A DNA stretch of 39,516 nt from assembly GCF_025964975.1 (NCBI RefSeq), contig NZ_JAOPXV010000077.1, forward strand, positions 1 through 39,516. Direction: 5' to 3'. Positions 35,464 to 39,516 of the stretch are shown piece by piece. A model generated the notes under the pieces. That model did not search any database. It saw nothing but the letters and a program-made list of their open reading frames with translations, and had not been told where the DNA came from. A program made the translations under genes and the position numbers. The stretch's first letter is position 1, and the number at the start of each line of letters is the position of its first letter. The DNA comes from Nocardioides sp. (GTDB lineage: Bacteria > Actinomycetota > Actinomycetes > Propionibacteriales > Nocardioidaceae).

Positions 35464-35495
35464 AGTCTAAAGACGACTTAGCAAGATAAGCAAGA
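35464..35495 (-). promoter_or_regulatory. psuK-psuG promoter with operator-like direct repeats
   Basis: On the minus strand: -35 TTGCTT (35488-35493), 18-nt spacer, -10 TAGACT (35464-35469), 6 nt, GTG. Two direct repeats TCTTGCT (35489-35495 and 35480-35486), 9 bp apart, cover the -35 box and the spacer. They are plausible binding sites for the HTH domain of the kinase. Confidence 0.5.
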
Positions 35496-35503
35496 CGCCG
35501 GGG

Positions 35504-37726
35504 TCAGCGGCGTCGCGGCAGCAACGACGCAGGGTTGAACAACGCCCAGGCGCGCCGAAGCGGTGACGCAGACGACTTCAGCGACTCGCGCCAGGTCTTC
35601 ACCTCGGTCCAGAACGTCTCGGCCGACGGCGGGTGGGCGGGTGAGAAGACGGCGACGTCGACGTCGCGCGCGAGGGCCGTGGGCAAGCCGAGAGCCGTGG
35701 CCTGAGCGGGCCTCGTGCTCCGAGGGGGTACGGCGACGCCGAGATCCCGTGCGCTGTCGAGCAGCTCGTCCCAGCCCCCGATCCACGCGGCGGTCAGCCA
35801 CGCCGCCTCCCGCCGACGGCGCCGGGCCGTCTTGGCCGCGGGGATCAGCACCACGGAGAGCGGGAGCAGCAGGAGCAGCGGCCAGGTCGGCAGGGGCTCG
35901 TCCGGCTGCTGGTCGGTGACCGGCGGGTCGGGCAGCTGCTCGTCGGGGCGCTCCCGCGGCGGCTTCTGGGGGCCCGTCCGTTCCGGCGGCATGCTGACCG
36001 GGGCGAGCCTGACGTCGTCGCGTCGCGGCGACCTGTGGCTCATGAACGTCCTGGTCGGCAGGACCCGCCACGACCCGTGGGAGACACGGACCTCGACCCA
36101 GGCATCGAGGTGCTTGCCCTTGATGACTCCGTTGTTGCCGAGCACGGTGCCGACGGCCACCCGCGCGGGGATCCCGAGGCGGTTGACGAGGAGCGCCATG
36201 GCGGCGGCGTACTGCTCGTCGTTGCCCACCGTGGCCGGGGCGTTGATGAACCCCTCGTCGAGACGGATCGAGTCCTGCCCGGCCTCGAACTTGGTCTCCC
36301 AGCCGAAGGCCCCGTCGCTGTAGCGGCCCCGCTCCCGGAGCCGGTCGGCGACCTTGAAGACCCCCTCCATGGGCGTCCTCGCGTCGAGCGACCAGGCCTG
36401 GGCCGGGAGATCGAGGAAGGCGGCGGCGTCGCGGAGCGTCTCGTCGGGCCGTGGCCACGGTTTCATCCGGGGCGTCAGCCTGTCGGCGACCGGGATGGCG
36501 GTGATGACGTAGTCCTCACGGAGGTCCAGCCCGCCGGGCAGTACGGCGGTGTCGGTGGAGCGGTTGTAGCGCAGGTCGGGGAGCCGGTCCGCGGCGTAGT
36601 CGTCGTAGAACTCGAACGCCTGCATCGCGCCGATCGTCGGCACCCAGGCAAGGTCCCACCTCGCCCGCACGAAGAAGGTGTAGAGCTGCTCCTCGCCCGC
36701 GGCGTCGTTGTCGATCCGCGACGAGACGCGCAGGAACCGGTCGGAGAAGTCGGTCTCGCTGGTGTCGTTGGCGGCGTACCACCGCTCGCCGTCGTACCGG
36801 TCCATGACCGCGATCCGCACCCGCGTGCCCGCCTCCGCGCCCCGGACCCGGAAGAGCTTGGTGTCGGCCAGGTTGTTGAAGACGTCAGGGCCCTGGTCGC
36901 GGAAGCGGCGGAACGCTGACAGCGGGGTTTCGATGTAGGCGGCGTCGTAGGGCTCGACGACCTCCCGGACGACCTCCCGACGCTGGGGCTCGATCGAGTC
37001 GATGAAGGGCAGGGTGGCGGCCGCGACCACCGCGATGACCGCGACGGCCGACACGACCCGGCCGAGTGGCACGACGCCGAGAGCGACGTCGGTCGTGCGA
37101 CCGGCCTCGATCCGCATGCCGCGATGACCGATCCAGAGCAACGCGGCGGCCCCGAACCCGATGCCCTGCAGCACGACCGAGAACGGCTGCGCGAAGCCGA
37201 GAAGGAGCACCAGCACGAGCATCACGAACAGCGGGAGGACCGGCAGGGCTGCGCGGCGGCTGCGCAGGGCCATGGCCGTGGCCGTACAGCACAGGAAGTA
37301 GGTCAGGGCGTAGGGGATGATCAGCACCGCCCCCGAGCTGTCCGCCGGCGGCGCCGTCTCCGCCAGCGTCCGCCAGGACGTGAAGGTGCCGGCGAGCACC
37401 CGGTTGAGGACGTCGGGGTCCGGGATGCCGAGGAAGTACCCGCCCGCCCCGAGCGCGATCCCGCCGGCCGTCAGCAGGTAGACGACCGCCATCGACTCCA
37501 GGACGATGTCCATGCCGAGGCGAACCGTGATGATCAGCAGCGCCCACCCGGCTCCGATCACCGCTCCCGCGCCGGCGACGACCAGCCAGCGGTAGCCGTC
37601 GAAGACCGGCCAGAACCCGCTGATGGCCATCGCGGTCAGCACTGAGATCGCCAACAGGTCGATGCCCGCGTAGGGGGGCAACGGGCGGGTGCGGGATCGC
37701 TTGGGAGTGCTCGTGACGGTGCTCAT
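35504..37726 (-). CDS. Transglutaminase-like membrane protein (TgpA type) without catalytic triad
   Basis: 740 residues from ATG 37726, which overlaps the DUF58 stop (ATGA). The N-terminal 245 residues hold about seven membrane segments; the transglutaminase-like domain is at about 420-565 and another membrane helix at 615-631, followed by a cytoplasmic tail. The fold is recognisable (AAAMALLVNRLGIPARVAVG, DAWVEVRV), but Asp503 stands where the catalytic Cys is expected, Asp541 replaces the His of HAWVEV, and LPT replaces the DPT aspartate. It is probably a structural or binding protein rather than a peptidase or transglutaminase. It forms an operon with MoxR and DUF58 genes. Confidence 0.85.
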   Translation of the reverse strand: MSTVTSTPKRSRTRPLPPYAGIDLLAISVLTAMAISGFWPVFDGYRWLVVAGAGAVIGAGWALLIITVRLGMDIVLESMAVVYLLTAGGIALGAGGYFLGIPDPDVLNRVLAGTFTSWRTLAETAPPADSSGAVLIIPYALTYFLCCTATAMALRSRRAALPVLPLFVMLVLVLLLGFAQPFSVVLQGIGFGAAALLWIGHRGMRIEAGRTTDVALGVVPLGRVVSAVAVIAVVAAATLPFIDSIEPQRREVVREVVEPYDAAYIETPLSAFRRFRDQGPDVFNNLADTKLFRVRGAEAGTRVRIAVMDRYDGERWYAANDTSETDFSDRFLRVSSRIDNDAAGEEQLYTFFVRARWDLAWVPTIGAMQAFEFYDDYAADRLPDLRYNRSTDTAVLPGGLDLREDYVITAIPVADRLTPRMKPWPRPDETLRDAAAFLDLPAQAWSLDARTPMEGVFKVADRLRERGRYSDGAFGWETKFEAGQDSIRLDEGFINAPATVGNDEQYAAAMALLVNRLGIPARVAVGTVLGNNGVIKGKHLDAWVEVRVSHGSWRVLPTRTFMSHRSPRRDDVRLAPVSMPPERTGPQKPPRERPDEQLPDPPVTDQQPDEPLPTWPLLLLLPLSVVLIPAAKTARRRRREAAWLTAAWIGGWDELLDSARDLGVAVPPRSTRPAQATALGLPTALARDVDVAVFSPAHPPSAETFWTEVKTWRESLKSSASPLRRAWALFNPASLLPRRR

Positions 37727-38901
37727 GAGGAGGCCACCAGCATCCCGGACAGCTCGGCCAGCGAGCCCACGGTGCCGAGGTCGTGGCCGTGCAGCCGCGC
37801 CATCGAGGAGGTCTCCCCGATCGCTGCTCGCAGCACGACGCAGCGCGTCTCCGCAGGCACCATGACGAGTCCGGCCGGGACGTCCTCGAGGTCGTCGGCA
37901 CCCGCGCCCGTCACCACGAACAGCAGGCTGGTCTCGGGGACCAGCACCACCGCCCGGTTGATCGCCGGGGCCATCGGTTCGGCGTCGCGCTGGCGCTGCA
38001 CCCGGCAGGTGCCGTCGAGAACCGTCCCTCCCGGGAGCCCGATGACCGCCTCGGTGCCGCTCACCAGGCTCACGTCGTACTCCTCGCGCGCAGCGCACAT
38101 GATGAGCGACGCGGCGATCGAGACGGCGAGCTCGTACTCGTCATCCGTGCGGTAGCTGGTCGCCCGGGCGTCGAGGACGACGGTCGCGTGGTTGCGACGG
38201 GTGTCGTGGTACTGCCGCACGAGCAGCTCGCCGGCGCGGGCCGAGGAGCGCCAGTGCACGTGGCGCAGGTCGTCACCGGGGACGTACTCGCGCAGGGCGT
38301 GGAAGGCGAGGTCGCTCATCGACATCCGGTCGCTGGGCACACCCTCGAGGTCGCGCACCTGCCCGGAGCCCAGCGTGCTCAGCAGCACCATCCGCGGCCG
38401 GACGAAGAGCTCGACGGGGGCGCACCAGCGGACGGAGCGCCTCAGGAGGCCGAGCGGGTCGGAGCGTACGGCGGTCGCCGGACCCACGTCGAGGACGCCG
38501 CGCTCCAGGTCGTCGACAGCGAACTCGTGGCTGCCCTGCCCATCGGGAGGCAGGGTCGGCATCCGCAACCAGGAGTCACGCTCGCCGACCGGCATGCTGA
38601 CGAGCGGCTGCCAGAGGGAGAGCCGGCCGTTGTTGGTTGCGGTCAGGGAGATCTCCACCCGCTCACCGGCCACCGCGCGCAGCGGCTGCAGCACCAGGGC
38701 GGCCCGGACGCGCATCGGGATCAGCAGCCAGGGGATCGCGAGCAGCACCGTGAGGCCGCACATGATCGCGATAGTGCGGAGCTCGACGATCTGGGTGTAG
38801 GCGGCACCGATCCAGGCAGCGTTGCCGAGCGCGATCACGGCGCGCCCGGTCGGGGAGGGCACGCGCAGCAGTGCCCGCGCTCCCCGTAGCAGGGCCCTCA
38901 T
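37723..38901 (-). CDS. DUF58 domain-containing protein
   Basis: 392 residues. Two membrane segments near the N-terminus (about 20-60) are followed by a beta-rich part and the DUF58 signature LREYVPGDDLRHVHWRSSAR (203-222), which begins a von Willebrand A-like domain. DUF58 proteins work with MoxR ATPases and transglutaminase-like membrane proteins, apparently as an assembly or chaperone module at the cell envelope. It starts 3 nt after the moxR stop and overlaps the next gene by 4 nt. Confidence 0.9.
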   Translation of the reverse strand: MRALLRGARALLRVPSPTGRAVIALGNAAWIGAAYTQIVELRTIAIMCGLTVLLAIPWLLIPMRVRAALVLQPLRAVAGERVEISLTATNNGRLSLWQPLVSMPVGERDSWLRMPTLPPDGQGSHEFAVDDLERGVLDVGPATAVRSDPLGLLRRSVRWCAPVELFVRPRMVLLSTLGSGQVRDLEGVPSDRMSMSDLAFHALREYVPGDDLRHVHWRSSARAGELLVRQYHDTRRNHATVVLDARATSYRTDDEYELAVSIAASLIMCAAREEYDVSLVSGTEAVIGLPGGTVLDGTCRVQRQRDAEPMAPAINRAVVLVPETSLLFVVTGAGADDLEDVPAGLVMVPAETRCVVLRAAIGETSSMARLHGHDLGTVGSLAELSGMLVASS

Positions 38902-38904
38902 GGA

Positions 38905-39516
38905 TCAGGCGCGCGCGGTCGGGGGCGTGACGGAGCCCAGGAGGCGCTCGATCACGTCGTCGACCGTCACGCCGCTGAACTGCGCCTGGGGGTCGAGCAG
39001 CAGCCGGTGGCACAGGACCGGGGAGGCCAGCGTGGTGATGTCGGAGGGGACCACGGTCGTCCGCCCATCGGCGGCTGCCCACGTCTTGGCGACGCGGACC
39101 AGGGCCAGGCAACCACGCGCCGAGAGGCCCATCTTCACGTGCTGGAGCTCACGGCTCGACTCGGCCAGCTCGCGGACGTAGCGCACGACCGCCCGGTCGA
39201 CGTACACCTGGCCGGCCATCCGGGTCAGGTCGGTGATGAGCTTGCGGCTCGCGACCGCGGTGACGAGCGAGGCCCGGTCGCGCACCGCGGAGCCGAGCAG
39301 CAGCTCCTCGGTGGCGTTGGCGTCGGGATAGCCCACCGAGGTCTTCATCAGGAAGCGGTCGAGCTGCGCCTCCGGCAACCGGTAGGTGCCGGACTGCTCG
39401 ATCGGGTTCTGCGTCGCGATGACCATGAAGGGGTGCGGCACGTCGTGGGTGATGCCGTCGACGGTGACGTGGCCCTCCTCCATCACCTCGAGGAGGGCGG
39501 CCTGCGTCTTGGGCGA
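38905..39516 (-). CDS. MoxR family AAA+ ATPase (partial)
   Basis: The gene runs off the right edge; the last 203 residues are visible. They include SPKTQAALLEVMEEG at the edge, the sensor 1 region FMVIATQNPIEQ, the arginine finger region LPEAQLDRFLMK and the C-terminal lid domain (GLSARGCLALVRVAKTWA). MoxR ATPases act as chaperones for metal or complex insertion into partner proteins. It is the first visible gene of the minus-strand MoxR-DUF58-transglutaminase operon. The Walker A part lies outside the window. Confidence 0.93.
   Translation of the reverse strand, partial: SPKTQAALLEVMEEGHVTVDGITHDVPHPFMVIATQNPIEQSGTYRLPEAQLDRFLMKTSVGYPDANATEELLLGSAVRDRASLVTAVASRKLITDLTRMAGQVYVDRAVVRYVRELAESSRELQHVKMGLSARGCLALVRVAKTWAAADGRTTVVPSDITTLASPVLCHRLLLDPQAQFSGVTVDDVIERLLGSVTPPTARA

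Overview
This window is a high-GC actinobacterial chromosome segment centred on the replication origin. Gene content and order match the family Nocardioidaceae (Nocardioides or a close relative). The supporting features are the order dnaA-dnaN-gnd-recF-dciA-gyrB-gyrA, the reverse-strand arm rpmH-rnpA-yidD-yidC-jag-rsmG-parA-parB, frequent GTG starts, a sigM/anti-sigma/trxBA block, and many start codons placed 5-8 nt after a TAGNNT -10 box, as expected for leaderless mRNAs. The genus is inferred from order and codon style, not from a search.

Layout. 1-5405: end of a DUF6049-type membrane protein, the lipid II flippase murJ, a membrane pseudokinase, sigM and its anti-sigma factor, linked by ATGA overlaps. 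5439-6932: thioredoxin reductase and thioredoxin behind a SigR/SigH-type promoter. 6999-9709: a GNAT protein divergent from an AlaA-like aminotransferase, then a PlsC acyltransferase. 9876-15185 (minus strand): parB, parA, rsmG, jag, yidC, yidD, rnpA, rpmH, with three parS sites, two of them inside the parA coding sequence. 15186-17563: origin zone around dnaA, with DnaA boxes on both sides. 17564-27342: dnaN, gnd, recF, dciA, gyrB, gyrA and a DUF3566 protein. 27444-27796: tRNA-Ile(GAT), a DLW-39-like small protein and tRNA-Ala(TGC).

27797-30514 is an accessory zone that looks decayed. It holds a cupin gene without a start codon directly after tRNA-Ala, a promoter followed by a perfect 15-bp hairpin, a ClpX-type zinc-finger/HTH protein with a palindrome at its own transcription start, an SGNH hydrolase with two apparent single-base deletions, a ten-codon stub resembling a P-loop ATPase start, and a GAP-family membrane protein. 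30593-39516 holds an orphan sensor kinase, a chromate transporter, a pseudouridine catabolic pair (HTH-PfkB kinase then glycosidase), and a minus-strand MoxR-DUF58-transglutaminase operon. The transglutaminase-like protein of that operon lacks its whole catalytic triad.

Most of the window is core replication, segregation and cell-envelope machinery. I did not find an undescribed multi-gene system. The best leads are the pseudo-transglutaminase, the pseudokinase beside murJ, the gyrB-gyrA spacer with its small ORF, the hairpin locus at 28358-28463, and several operator-like repeats.
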